Of a DNA stretch of 64,000 nt, positions 24,635-32,767 are shown in pieces; position 1 is the first letter of the stretch, and each line of letters starts with the position of its first letter. The notes beneath the pieces are model-generated. The model saw nothing but the letters and a program-made list of their open reading frames with translations. It had not been told where the DNA came from and searched no databases. The stretch lies in NCBI RefSeq assembly GCF_030817215.1, contig NZ_JAUSZA010000001.1, positions 5,678,501 through 5,742,500 of the forward strand, written 5' to 3'. Source of the stretch: Paenibacillus sp. V4I3 (GTDB lineage Bacteria > Bacillota > Bacilli > Paenibacillales > NBRC-103111). The position numbers were made by a program, and so were the translations under genes.

Positions 24635-26254
24635 ATGGTGGTTATCAATTGGATTTTTTATGTCTATGCTCTTGTTTTTTGTCTATACACAACTATTTTG
24701 CATACTGCACTTAACATACCCTTACTTGTTGTAGGATTGCTCCTTTACATCATCAGTCTTAGGTTTCAAATGCAGCATGCGGCATTCCCTTGGCTTCGCC
24801 TACTTTTCATTGGATTTTTACATTACATCGGACATTCGAATCTATGTCTTCCCTTGTACATACTAACACTTTCCTTCGATATTTATAAAGAAGAAAGCCG
24901 CAAAAAATCTTGGTTGTTAGCTGCGTCCTATTCACTCATTTATATTTGCAATGTTTATCTCATTATTGGTTTTTCCAGTAAGAACATACTATGGATTCAT
25001 GCTCTTAATAGTATACTTGATTTTACAGCGGTAGCCTTATTCACACGAGCAGCTTATTCTACCATTAGACAAGCAGATTCATTAAGAAATGAACGATATT
25101 TATATGCGCAAAAGGATTCGCTAACAGGATTATATAATTACGAAGAGTCACATCGCAGATTGGAACAATACATACAGCAAAAGCAAAGTCTAGTCCTTAT
25201 CCTTATTGATTGTACGGATCTGAAGGCAATGAATACGACTCGCGGGTTTCAAGCGGGTAATTTCATTTTGAAGCAAATGGCAGACCTCCTGCAAATCTTG
25301 TTTATTGACTCCCTCTTTATAGCAAGATACGGTGGTGATGAGTTCGCTGTCGTCATGCCGCTTCATCCAGATCATGATTTAACCACTTCTTTCAAGCTAA
25401 AGCTTGATTCTGAACTCCCTAAATTGACTGGCATTCAAATCACGTATGGGATTGCAAGTTATCCGTTAGAGGGTTTGACGAAGGATGATCTCATTTTATT
25501 AGCCGAGCATAACTTATTCATGAAGAAACGCGAATCATGGTTAAAGCGCGAAGAGCATATGCTCAGATCGGAAAAACTGAGAGTCGTCGGTGAACTTGCT
25601 TCCGGGATGGCTCATGAAATTCGAAATCCATTGACAACGATAAAGGGATTTTTGCAAATTTCCAAGGCAAATGGTTACAATATTGAAAATTGGTATGCTA
25701 TGATCATGGATGAAATTGATCGGATGAGTGAATTAACAGCTGAATTCCTCCAATTCTCAAAGCCCCATCGCATTGATTTCCAGGTCGATTCACTCCATGA
25801 GTGTGTACTCAAGGTTATTGCCTTGATGGAATCAGAAGCTACTCGTTTCGGCCACGAAATTCATTATCAAGAATGGATGGATCCGACCTTCGTATGGATG
25901 GACCAAGATAAAATGATACAGTTATTGCTAAACATTATTAAAAATGCCTGCGAAGCCATGGAAGAAAATGGCATAATCGACATGAAATTAAGCCGCGATC
26001 CGAAGAACGCGACGTTAATTATTTCAGATAACGGCCCAGGTATTCCAAGTGAACAGTTGGAGAAAATCTTCCATCCCTTCTTCACGACAAAAGCAACCGG
26101 TACCGGACTTGGATTATCTATTTGCTATAAAATCGTTCAAGATCACCAAGGGACCTTGGAAGTTGAGAGCGAACTAGGAAAAGGCACTCGGTTTATCATA
26201 ACCTTCCCATTAGTTGATGAAAATTCACAGAATGAAAAAACCGCTATTCTTTAA
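24635..26254 (+). CDS. membrane protein with GGDEF domain fused to a histidine kinase
   Basis: 539 residues. Five or six TM helices occupy residues 5-145. A GGDEF domain follows (DSLTGLYNYEESHRRL at 161, RYGGDEFAVV at 231-240). Next come HisKA with phospho-acceptor H327 (GELASGMAHEIRNPLTTIKG) and HATPase_c (NIIKNACEAMEENG, ISDNGPGIP, TGTGLGLSI). The kinase part resembles sporulation kinases KinA-E. The GGDEF signature is intact, so c-di-GMP synthesis is possible, although the domain is short. There is no response regulator nearby: an orphan kinase, maybe feeding a phosphorelay. Start ATG 24635 after AGGAGATGAT; the leader carries the 25-base repeat. Confidence 0.9.
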   Translation: MVVINWIFYVYALVFCLYTTILHTALNIPLLVVGLLLYIISLRFQMQHAAFPWLRLLFIGFLHYIGHSNLCLPLYILTLSFDIYKEESRKKSWLLAASYSLIYICNVYLIIGFSSKNILWIHALNSILDFTAVALFTRAAYSTIRQADSLRNERYLYAQKDSLTGLYNYEESHRRLEQYIQQKQSLVLILIDCTDLKAMNTTRGFQAGNFILKQMADLLQILFIDSLFIARYGGDEFAVVMPLHPDHDLTTSFKLKLDSELPKLTGIQITYGIASYPLEGLTKDDLILLAEHNLFMKKRESWLKREEHMLRSEKLRVVGELASGMAHEIRNPLTTIKGFLQISKANGYNIENWYAMIMDEIDRMSELTAEFLQFSKPHRIDFQVDSLHECVLKVIALMESEATRFGHEIHYQEWMDPTFVWMDQDKMIQLLLNIIKNACEAMEENGIIDMKLSRDPKNATLIISDNGPGIPSEQLEKIFHPFFTTKATGTGLGLSICYKIVQDHQGTLEVESELGKGTRFIITFPLVDENSQNEKTAIL

Positions 26255-26270
26255 AGCGGTTTTTTCATTC
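26231..26270. terminator. bidirectional terminator
   Basis: AATGAAAAAACCGC ... GCGGTTTTTTCATT perfect arms. It overlaps the stop codons of both convergent genes. Confidence 0.85.
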
Positions 26271-26688
26271 TGACATGTAAGATGCCAGCATCGTAAAAAG
26301 GTTCAACCGAGATGACTTTATAGCCAAGTTGGCTATAAAAGCCCTCTGCTTGACATTGTGCGTCGAGGATCGCATTTGTACAATGCTTTTCGCGAGCTTG
26401 CTGTTCCATGGCAAGAATCATTTGTTTACCTAGGGATTGACCTCTGTATTCTTTCAAAACCGCTACCCGCTGCAGTTTAGCCGTCTGAGGTTGATATTCA
26501 TACCAACGAGCTGCTGCAACAGGTTGATCTCCATCTAACATAAGAAAATGATGGCACGCTTCAGGTGATTCATCCTTTTCATCGATTTCCTCGTGCTCAG
26601 GTACTTGCTGTTCTTCAACGAACACTTTGTACCGTACTCCAAAACAGGCTTGTAATTGATCTTTCGTTGTGACTCGAATGATTTCCAT
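26251..26688 (-). CDS. GNAT-family N-acetyltransferase
   Basis: 145 residues from ATG 26688 (MEIIRVTTKDQLQACFGVRY; SD GGAAGAAG). The acetyl-CoA loop is LKEYRGQSLGKQMILAM (R/Q-x-x-G-x-G/A type), followed by AILDAQCQAEGFYSQLGYK and FYDAGILHVRMKK. The VEEQQVPEHEEIDEKDE segment is typical of the ElaA/YjcF group of GNAT enzymes. The target is unknown. The ORF is open to 26799, but that would overlap the next gene. Confidence 0.88.
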   Translation of the reverse strand: MEIIRVTTKDQLQACFGVRYKVFVEEQQVPEHEEIDEKDESPEACHHFLMLDGDQPVAAARWYEYQPQTAKLQRVAVLKEYRGQSLGKQMILAMEQQAREKHCTNAILDAQCQAEGFYSQLGYKVISVEPFYDAGILHVRMKKPL

Positions 26689-26764
26689 GTGAACTTCTTC
26701 CTTTCTAAGAACATTTCTTGATCTTATCCCATTCAAGAAAAGTTGTCCACATGTACCGTTCATA

Positions 26765-27226
26765 CTATTTCTTGTTTTCCAGCATATAACTAAAAGCACC
26801 TATGGCAATACCTAGAAGCGCTCCCCCTACGACTTCTCTAGGTAAATGACCTAATCGTTCCTTTAAAGCTTTTCGTCTTCGTGCATGGTACAAACCTGGA
26901 TGCTGTTTAGCCAATCTCTCGACTTGCTCATCGAGGTCATTCACTTCAACCGCAATCTCGCCAGCAGCTCGCCGGATCCCCATCGCATCATACATGACGA
27001 CCGCTCCGAAAACGGAACTCACGGCAAAATCGATCGCAGAAAGACCTCTTCTCATCGCTATATAGGTTGCAAGCGCAGATACCCCCGAGGAGTGTGAGCT
27101 TGGCATCCCTCCTGTTTGGGTCAGCTGCGACCAATCCCACTTTCCAGTTTTCAAATAGAAAAGTGGCAATTTCATTACTTGAGCAGTACCAATTCCAATC
27201 ACTGCTGTTGTCAATGCTCGATTCAT
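26765..27226 (-). CDS. divergent PAP2-family membrane protein (YuiD-like, DUF212)
   Basis: 153 residues from ATG 27226 (SD GAGGTG). The PAP2-like motif GGMPSSHSSGVSAL and a second segment AVVMYDAMGIRRAAGE are the marks of the DUF212/YuiD family, which is related to acid phosphatases and vanadium haloperoxidases. TM helices lie near residues 2-22, 45-75 and 133-150. Substrate not known; polyprenyl or lipid phosphates are a plausible guess. It probably forms a unit with the GNAT gene downstream. Confidence 0.85.
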   Translation of the reverse strand: MNRALTTAVIGIGTAQVMKLPLFYLKTGKWDWSQLTQTGGMPSSHSSGVSALATYIAMRRGLSAIDFAVSSVFGAVVMYDAMGIRRAAGEIAVEVNDLDEQVERLAKQHPGLYHARRRKALKERLGHLPREVVGGALLGIAIGAFSYMLENKK

Positions 27227-27322
27227 TACTTTCACCTCACTTCTAGCATCCATCACAGGTTTAGATTCTATTCGAAAAGTTTGATACAATAGAAATGTTG
27301 ACCCTGCATGACAAGCAAATAA

Positions 27323-27388
27323 AGTTTTCCAACGAAAAACTCAGCCTATGCTTACGAAGAAAGTTTTCCTACGGAAAACTCTAAGGAG
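27323..27388 (+). repeat. dispersed leader element, copy 1 (TTTTC/GAAAA hairpin before the SD)
   Basis: TATGCTTACGAAG then AGTTTTCC-TAC-GGAAAACT, ending in the SD AAGGAG of the CBS gene. A first, degenerate hairpin (AGTTTT..AAAACT) precedes it. The inverse strand at 32768-32816 carries a near copy before another gene's SD. The element can be read as a 16-codon ORF starting MLTKKVFLRK whose TAA overlaps the CBS ATG (TAATG). Confidence 0.7.
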
Positions 27389-27397
27389 TGTTAATTA

Positions 27398-27829
27398 ATG
27401 AATATTGCTTTTTTCCTTTTACCTAAATCCGAAGTTATAACAACGACAATGCAAGCAACGCTTCGTCAAACATTAGAACGTATGGAATATCACCGTTATA
27501 CGGCTGTGCCTATTCTTTCCGATGATGGTCATTATGTAGGTACGGTTACCGAGGGAGATTTATTGTGGTTTCTTAAAAATTCAGACGGAATTGGCTTCGA
27601 AAATGCTCACCGCCATGTGCTGGCCGAGGTTCCTCTGCGTGTACAAAATAAACCGGTTCATATTCATGCCGAAATGGTCGATCTTATCGATTTGGCCAAA
27701 GTGCAAAACTTCGTTCCGATTGTAGATGATTCCGATAAATTCATCGGGATCGTTCGTAGAAGCGAGATTATCGAATACTGCGCGAAGCAGCTCGTGTTTA
27801 AATCCCCCTCCGCTGCAGGAGAGAGGTAG
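27398..27829 (+). CDS. CBS-domain protein
   Basis: 143 residues made of two CBS motifs: TMQATLRQTLERMEYHRYTAVPIL with YVGTVTEGDLLWFL (N-terminal), and VDLIDLAKVQNFVPIVDD with FIGIVRRSEIIEYCAK (C-terminal). Stand-alone CBS pairs bind adenosine nucleotides; in Bacillus DarB (YkuL) binds c-di-AMP and regulates partners. This protein is similar in size and organisation, but the ligand is inference. Expression may depend on the hairpin leader element at 27323-27388. It overlaps the convergent glycosyltransferase by 32 bp. Confidence 0.85.
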   Translation: MNIAFFLLPKSEVITTTMQATLRQTLERMEYHRYTAVPILSDDGHYVGTVTEGDLLWFLKNSDGIGFENAHRHVLAEVPLRVQNKPVHIHAEMVDLIDLAKVQNFVPIVDDSDKFIGIVRRSEIIEYCAKQLVFKSPSAAGER

Positions 27830-29009
27830 TCCAAGCGCTATGAAGTAAGTAAATGACTTGTGTAATCAAATAAGCGCTGCTCAGCATCAGAAATGGAAGC
27901 ATACCATACACATAGCGATCCACCGGAATAAACACCATATGGACAACTAAGAACAAGAGAAATGCCATTGTCAAATATTGAATCGAAGGCTTGCGAAAGC
28001 TGAAAATGATCATCGCTATGCTACCTGCAGCAATTAAGAAAGTATGCAACTGTGTTAATGCATTCGCATACCACGCCGGTACGGAAAAAGGATAAGGTCC
28101 CACCCACATCGTTTTAAAAAATACAAGCAATTTTCCTATTGTCATCCATTTCATCCATAACAACGGTTCCTCAACCAAACCTTCTTTTATTCGTCTCACA
28201 CCTTCAGCGAACTGATTATCTGTATCGATATGGTCCCAATCGATTGTTCCTTGGAAGTACGGGTCCGTTCCTCCAAGGAACGGATTGCCCGCTTCCCCTT
28301 TGGCGATAAAAATAAAAGAATGAAAAGTCATCCAATTCCGAATCCACCAAGGCATCATGATACAGGCAAAAGACGCAGCTGCAAGCAATCCATAGGCTGC
28401 GTCTATTTTCTTCGTTCTCACCCAAAGAAACATATAGGGAACAACAGCTAGGGGAAGTACATTCGGACGAATGAGGACGCAAACCCCAAGTAGAGCCCCC
28501 ATCCAGAGATGATCCCGCCATTTGTTATCTTGTATGATGCGCACCTGCATGTAAAGTAGACCCGTAAAAACAGTCAAAAACGGAACCTCCGTCAAGATGA
28601 GTGAAGTTGACCAGACGTAGGAAGGATATACCGCGGCAAAAGTACCGGCGATTAGCCCTGTTATGGGGTTAAACAACCTTTTTCCAATCAGAAATAGGAA
28701 TAGAATCGCTCCTAGTGAAATAAAGCAGTTCATGATACGAACGACCATTAATGCCGGCTCCAGTTGTTCATGGCCTGTAAGGCTAAATACAGCCCCTAAG
28801 AGCAGCGGAAATCCGGGTGTCACGAGTGAGTTAGACACAGTATCGCGATAGGCAAATATGCCTTTTTCGAGCAATTGAATTGCTGTCTTCGTGTACTCTA
28901 ATTGATCCCACTCTAGTGGTGGGTATTCAGCTTCAAGCACATAGTGTAAGCGTATATACAAAGCTGCAGCCATGAGCACCAGCAAGCCAAGCCAAACTCC
29001 GCGTTTCAT
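27798..29009 (-). CDS. GT39-type polyprenyl-phosphate-sugar glycosyltransferase (PMT/ArnT fold)
   Basis: 403 residues, about ten TM helices. The first loop has the acidic catalytic region EAEYPPLEWDQLEYTKTAIQ, as in ArnT/PMT enzymes, and LVTPGFPLLLGAVFSL resembles the second conserved segment. It would move a sugar from a lipid phosphate carrier to an acceptor on the outer membrane face. It is last in the operon GT2 - DUF2304 - EamA/SMR - GT39, which has every part of a dolichol-phosphate-mannose-like pathway. The acceptor (protein or wall polymer) is unknown. Confidence 0.82.
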   Translation of the reverse strand: MKRGVWLGLLVLMAAALYIRLHYVLEAEYPPLEWDQLEYTKTAIQLLEKGIFAYRDTVSNSLVTPGFPLLLGAVFSLTGHEQLEPALMVVRIMNCFISLGAILFLFLIGKRLFNPITGLIAGTFAAVYPSYVWSTSLILTEVPFLTVFTGLLYMQVRIIQDNKWRDHLWMGALLGVCVLIRPNVLPLAVVPYMFLWVRTKKIDAAYGLLAAASFACIMMPWWIRNWMTFHSFIFIAKGEAGNPFLGGTDPYFQGTIDWDHIDTDNQFAEGVRRIKEGLVEEPLLWMKWMTIGKLLVFFKTMWVGPYPFSVPAWYANALTQLHTFLIAAGSIAMIIFSFRKPSIQYLTMAFLLFLVVHMVFIPVDRYVYGMLPFLMLSSAYLITQVIYLLHSAWTTSLLQRRGI

Positions 29010-29037
29010 AAGACCCTACTCTCCTTAATGGACGAAC

Positions 29038-29394
29038 CTATCTAGCTAACAGGAAGGCGCCTCCAACTAAGAAGAGCAGCCCTAACCATTGCGATGATGT
29101 AAACGTTTCCTTTAATACCAACCAACCGAACAACGCGCCTAGTACATACGCAATCGATTGGAGCGGGTAAACACGACTTAGATCAAATCGGCTAAGAGCA
29201 TAGAACCATATCAACGTAGAAATGCCATAAAGTAAGCATCCCACGAGTATATAAGGCTGCATCAGTACGGTTCCTAAATTATCTATCCCTGTTAATGGCG
29301 TTCGATTGAGCGCTATTTTCCATACAATTTGACCACACACCAGTAAGCATACATTTAGGAGTACTATGAGAATCGGAGCCGTCATCAGGATCAT
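29038..29394 (-). CDS. EamA/SMR-like small transporter (candidate lipid-linked sugar flippase)
   Basis: 118 residues, four TM helices: ILIVLLNVCLLVCGQIVWKI, LVGCLLYGISTLIWFYAL, VYPLQSIAYVLGALFGWLVL and WLGLLFLVGGAFLLA. The RFDLSRVYPLQSIAYVLGAL segment resembles ArnE/ArnF. Its place between GT2 and GT39 genes suggests it flips the polyprenyl-phosphate sugar. The stop of DUF2304 overlaps its start (4 nt). Confidence 0.82.
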   Translation of the reverse strand: MILMTAPILIVLLNVCLLVCGQIVWKIALNRTPLTGIDNLGTVLMQPYILVGCLLYGISTLIWFYALSRFDLSRVYPLQSIAYVLGALFGWLVLKETFTSSQWLGLLFLVGGAFLLAR

Positions 29395-29735
29395 TCAGAC
29401 CCCTTTCCTCGTAATTGTTCCTGCAGCAGCGCAACTTCCTGAATCAATCGGGTTAATTTGCGATGAAGCTTAGAAATAACTAGTGTCAAATGCATGATAA
29501 ATACAAGTGAGAATAACAATCCCACCAGAAAAAGCAACGAAGGCGCGTAGTAGATATGCATTCTGTGCGATACCAGATCCAATAAGCTTGGAAATACACT
29601 AAACAATGCCATGATAAATCCTAGTACTAGCCAGAGAATGGCGTACTGCTCCTGTAGTTTTTGCCTACGAATAAGCTCTACGGAAATGAAAATAAACACC
29701 AAACAAAAAGAGATTGCCCAAACATACACATCCAC
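29391..29735 (-). CDS. DUF2304 membrane protein
   Basis: 114 residues, three TM helices (AISFCLVFIFISVELI, ILWLVLGFIMALFSVF, LLFLVGLLFSLVFIMHLTL) and a C-terminal amphipathic helix. EQYAILWLVLGFIMALFSVF is the DUF2304 signature. DUF2304 genes commonly follow GT2 genes of the polyprenyl-phosphate glycosyltransferase group and may anchor that enzyme. Confidence 0.85.
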   Translation of the reverse strand: MDVYVWAISFCLVFIFISVELIRRQKLQEQYAILWLVLGFIMALFSVFPSLLDLVSHRMHIYYAPSLLFLVGLLFSLVFIMHLTLVISKLHRKLTRLIQEVALLQEQLRGKGSE

Positions 29736-29741
29736 GAATCA

Positions 29742-30440
29742 TCAACTCACATTACGAATTCTTGTCATACATACTGCTAGAGATACTTTAACCATATAGT
29801 AAAGCGATTTCACAGGGGTAATGGACGATTGCCCCGCTTTCCTCGCATGCATTAAAACAGATACTTCTTTCACTCTGAATTGCTGCCTTTCCAGTAAAAC
29901 TACAGCCTCTACCTCCGGATAATCCTCTGGGTAATAGCTGGCAAAAAGCTCTATTATGGGACGGTTCACCGCTCTAAAGCCCGATGTAGGGTCAGTGAAG
30001 GTCTTACCAATCATCCAACTAATCATCCAGGTAAAAAAGAGAATGCCTAATCTTCGGTTCCAAGCTGAACGATAAGCGGTCATCTCCAGAAATCGAGAAC
30101 CGATGCAGCAATCAACATGCCCAGTCAAAATTGGCTCCATAATTTGAGTCAGCGCTTTTGGATCATGTTGACCATCTGCGTCGATCTGAATAGCGATATC
30201 ATAGCCATTCCTTGCTGCGTACATGTATCCCGTTTGCATAGCGCCTCCGATGCCTAAATTAACAGGTAAATCGATTACAGCCACACGCTGTAACGCACGG
30301 GCAACCGCTGAGGTACGATCCGTTGAACCATCATTGACGATGACAATATCCATTTCAGGCTGCTCCCGTTTTATGGAAACCACCACGCTTGCTAGCGTTT
30401 TTTCTTCGTTATAAGCCGGAATGATGGCAAGTGTCTTCAT
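29742..30440 (-). CDS. GT2 family glycosyltransferase (DPM1-like)
   Basis: 232 residues from ATG 30440 (MKTLAIIPAYNEEKTLASVV; SD AGGGAAGG). The Rossmann-like GT-A core has DIVIVNDGSTDRT, NLGIGGAMQTGYMYA, and the metal site QIDADGQHDP, then CIGSRF and DPTSGFRAVNRP. This is the dolichol-phosphate-mannose-synthase-like clade that charges a polyprenyl phosphate with a sugar at the inner membrane face. It has no C-terminal TM pair, so the DUF2304 partner may hold it at the membrane. First gene of the operon. Confidence 0.92.
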   Translation of the reverse strand: MKTLAIIPAYNEEKTLASVVVSIKREQPEMDIVIVNDGSTDRTSAVARALQRVAVIDLPVNLGIGGAMQTGYMYAARNGYDIAIQIDADGQHDPKALTQIMEPILTGHVDCCIGSRFLEMTAYRSAWNRRLGILFFTWMISWMIGKTFTDPTSGFRAVNRPIIELFASYYPEDYPEVEAVVLLERQQFRVKEVSVLMHARKAGQSSITPVKSLYYMVKVSLAVCMTRIRNVS

Positions 30441-30819
30441 TAGGTCATTCCTTCCCTCGCTAAGATCATCCATTCTTAACCATTTCTATTCCCAAGCATA
30501 CCCGCTTCTCCATCTGGTTAAACCAAATGGCAAGAACGCTAATGGATAGGGCCCGACTTAAAGAGACAAACTAAGAGGAAAACTTTGCTTGGAAAGGAAG
30601 GATATTCTTATCTCACAAGCCAGAACAAACAGTGGCTTTCGTTTCGGAATATTTATTCGATTTTTACCACAAAAAAAAAGAATGGGGTTTGGATCCTATC
30701 CTCCCCATCATCGAAGTATCTATTATACGATCAACACTTCCTTCATTTTCGATTAAGAAAAAGCCAAACTCCATTTGGACTCTGACGAAACACGACTATA
30801 TAATGTGATGAAAGTAGAG
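30441..30819. other. intergenic region with a 21-bp imperfect palindrome
   Basis: No convincing gene. CCATCTGGTT-A-AACCAAATGG (30510-30530) lies 70 bp upstream of the GT2 start and could be an operator of that operon. A short CCAAA-CTCCA-TTTGG hairpin is at about 30764. Open frames here are short and without SD. Confidence 0.4.
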
Positions 30820-31017
30820 TTAGAGCTTCATGTGAATATTCAAGTTAAACTTGATGGCGTGGGGGTCATTAAGTAATTGGGAAGTTTCTATCCTTGGGTC
30901 GATAGCGTATGTACGTTCAACTTCATTTTGCTGATTTTGTTTATCTTGAAGTTCTTGCCATTGATTTGGCTGAATTCCAAGCTGACTCATGACGTGATTA
31001 ATATCGATTTCTCTCAC
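30820..31017 (-). CDS. small hypothetical protein, 65 residues
   Basis: GTG 31017 start after GGGGTGTT (an ATG at residue 10 is an alternative). Hydrophilic and Asn/Gln-rich: VMSQLGIQPNQWQELQDKQN, then EVERTYAIDPRIETSQLLND. No family recognised. Two TGTCGAA (0A-box core) matches lie upstream at about 31110 and 31170, and Gln-rich small proteins are common among spore proteins, so a sporulation role is possible but unproven. Confidence 0.55.
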   Translation of the reverse strand: MREIDINHVMSQLGIQPNQWQELQDKQNQQNEVERTYAIDPRIETSQLLNDPHAIKFNLNIHMKL

Positions 31018-31178
31018 GATTCCAACACCCCATCCACGGTTTTTCTCTTTCTTTTTGTCTACACTTTACTTTATCGGTCATTCTGCCATCTGTAAATATG
31101 GACATATTGTCGAATCGCCTAAAAAATCAATAAACCTTTTATTAAGTTCAATTAATGAATTAAGTTGAAATTCGACAA

Positions 31179-31217
31179 AAAAGACAAAAGAGCTGTTTCG
31201 CGGCTCTTTTGTCTTTT
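31179..31217 (-). terminator. terminator of the Gln-rich protein gene
   Basis: AAGACAAAAGAGC ... GCTCTTTTGTCTT, perfect 13-bp arms, T-rich on the minus strand. Confidence 0.8.
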
Positions 31218-31232
31218 CATGGACATTTTCAA

Positions 31233-31694
31233 CTATTGTACTTGCCCATTCGACGACGCTCTAGATGAAACAAATTCGCTCGCCCAATCTACCATACCAT
31301 TCATTAATGTCAGTATAAGATTAACCGCATCTTTCTCTGTTAATGTACCATTGGACTGACTGCTTACATATTGGGACGTTTTTTGTTCTAATTTTTCAAC
31401 GAGATCCTTAATTTTCAATAAATCATTGGCTAAGTCCGTTACTTGTTGACCGTTCGCGTCACCTTGACCAGCCTTTTTATTTTGATTTTGATCTTGACCC
31501 TGTGCCTGTTGATTAGAGTCAGAGGTTTGCTGGTCACTGCTGCTATTATTAAATTGTTGCTGCCCTTGGCTTCCTTGTGTGCTTTGTGAGCTGTTAATCA
31601 ACATCTTCTTTACTTGCTCTAGCTCGATGAGCACCATATCATTTTGTTTGGTTAGTTCATCCATTTGCAGCTTGAGATCCTGTGTTTTAATCAT
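31233..31694 (-). CDS. Gln/Ser/Asn-rich coiled-coil hypothetical protein
   Basis: 153 residues. An N-terminal coiled coil (MDELTKQNDMVLIELEQVKK, residues 11-30) leads to a low-complexity central stretch rich in Q, S, N and G (about 35-85). A helical end follows (LANDLLKIKDLVEKLEQKTS, AVNLILTLMNGMVDWASEFV). No signal peptide. It looks like a spore-associated or adaptor protein of Bacillales, but no family is recognised. SD AAGGAG. It lies downstream of the SOD lipoprotein gene. Confidence 0.68.
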   Translation of the reverse strand: MIKTQDLKLQMDELTKQNDMVLIELEQVKKMLINSSQSTQGSQGQQQFNNSSSDQQTSDSNQQAQGQDQNQNKKAGQGDANGQQVTDLANDLLKIKDLVEKLEQKTSQYVSSQSNGTLTEKDAVNLILTLMNGMVDWASEFVSSRASSNGQVQ

Positions 31695-31715
31695 GTTGTC
31701 AGACAGCTCCTTCCA

Positions 31716-32267
31716 TTATTTCACAGCACCGCATGCAATTCGTTTCCCCGAATTACCGGATGGATCCGTCTTCAGATCATCTTCTTTCTCATGGATGACC
31801 AGACTAGTCCCCCCTTGCTTCAACAATGAATTAGGCTTGTCTTGAAGCAGCACTGCAGACTTTGTAATGGCATTGAACTTCCCATTTCCCTGTGCATCCA
31901 CAACCAAATTAGGGAGATCCCCTACATGGAAACCTTTAGGATTGTGAAAACCATGTTCCTTCTTAAATGGATTGAAGTGGGCTCCTGCCGATTCAAAGCT
32001 AGGGGCTTCACAGATTGCTTTTTCGTGAAAGTGTAAGCCATGATTTCCTGGTGTCAGCCCGCTAACTTGGAGATCAATTTGAACGCCATCCTGAACAGAT
32101 GTTAAATGGGCAGTCCCTATGGGTTGGCCGCTCGAACCGATTAATGAAACTTGCAGCTCTGATGGTGGTGATGCGGCTTCTGTCGCTACAGTGCTCTTCA
32201 CACTTTGACAAGCGGTAAGTACAAGCAACCCCAGACTGGCAGTCATGATGATCTTAATTGATTTCAT
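31716..32267 (-). CDS. sodC: Cu/Zn superoxide dismutase-like lipoprotein (YojM/SodC)
   Basis: 183 residues. A lipoprotein signal (ASLGLLVLTAC, lipobox Cys about 20) is followed by the SodC fold. Candidate ligands: GLHFHEKAIC (two Cu His plus the disulfide Cys), GAHFNP (bridging His), EHGFH and FHVGDLPN (Zn His and Asp), VIHEKEDD (Cu His), and RIACG (second Cys). All appear present, whereas the homologue YojM of B. subtilis is reported to lack a copper ligand. It would dismutate superoxide at the outer membrane face. ATG 32267. Confidence 0.9.
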   Translation of the reverse strand: MKSIKIIMTASLGLLVLTACQSVKSTVATEAASPPSELQVSLIGSSGQPIGTAHLTSVQDGVQIDLQVSGLTPGNHGLHFHEKAICEAPSFESAGAHFNPFKKEHGFHNPKGFHVGDLPNLVVDAQGNGKFNAITKSAVLLQDKPNSLLKQGGTSLVIHEKEDDLKTDPSGNSGKRIACGAVK

Positions 32268-32382
32268 ACAATATTATCCTCCCGAAAACTTGGCTTTTAC
32301 ATAATCTACCCTTAGGATGCACAACTGCATTACACTGTAACCGCATTAAAAGAACAAATTTTTCATAATTAGCGTTATATAG

Positions 32383-32412
32383 CAAAAAGCCCGCAATCTC
32401 TCGATTGCAGAC
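32383..32412 (-). terminator. terminator of the gene at 32434
   Basis: Minus-strand CTGCAATC-GAGA-GATTGCGGGCTTTTTGC: 8-bp stem and T run. Confidence 0.65.
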
Positions 32413-32433
32413 TTAATTCGTTTCATTATCTCC

Positions 32434-32760
32434 TTATAGAATCGTCATGAGTTTCGCAATGATCTGTAGATTCTCTAGCTTCCTTTTGTAGAAATGGAAC
32501 TCAACCTTCGTATGCTCGACGGCGTCTTCCATCCTCAAAACTTGCTGCTGTAAATCTTTGGTGTATGGCCACATCTCCGCTTGCCGGTGAAGCTCGTTTT
32601 TCCCCGTAACCATTCCGTCCCCAATTACTTCACATTCTTTGGCTAGAAGCTGATGCTTTGCCCAGGCTAATTCCGATACCGCATCCACATAGATGGCTTC
32701 TGCTTGTTTAAGTAATTCCGGTACAAGCTGTAACTCCAAAATAACATCCGACCGATTCAT
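32434..32760 (-). CDS. hypothetical protein, 108 residues
   Basis: All-helical and charged: MNRSDVILELQLVPELLKQA, AIYVDAVSELAWAKHQLLAK, LQQQVLRMEDAVEHTKVEFH, then FYKRKLENLQIIAKLM. It resembles small phage or plasmid helical proteins, but no family is assigned. Start ATG 32760 with SD TAGGAGG. A longer frame from 32808 simply reads through the leader element (it begins MLTKLVFLRK), so I do not take it as protein. Confidence 0.7.
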   Translation of the reverse strand: MNRSDVILELQLVPELLKQAEAIYVDAVSELAWAKHQLLAKECEVIGDGMVTGKNELHRQAEMWPYTKDLQQQVLRMEDAVEHTKVEFHFYKRKLENLQIIAKLMTIL

Positions 32761-32767
32761 TCGGATT

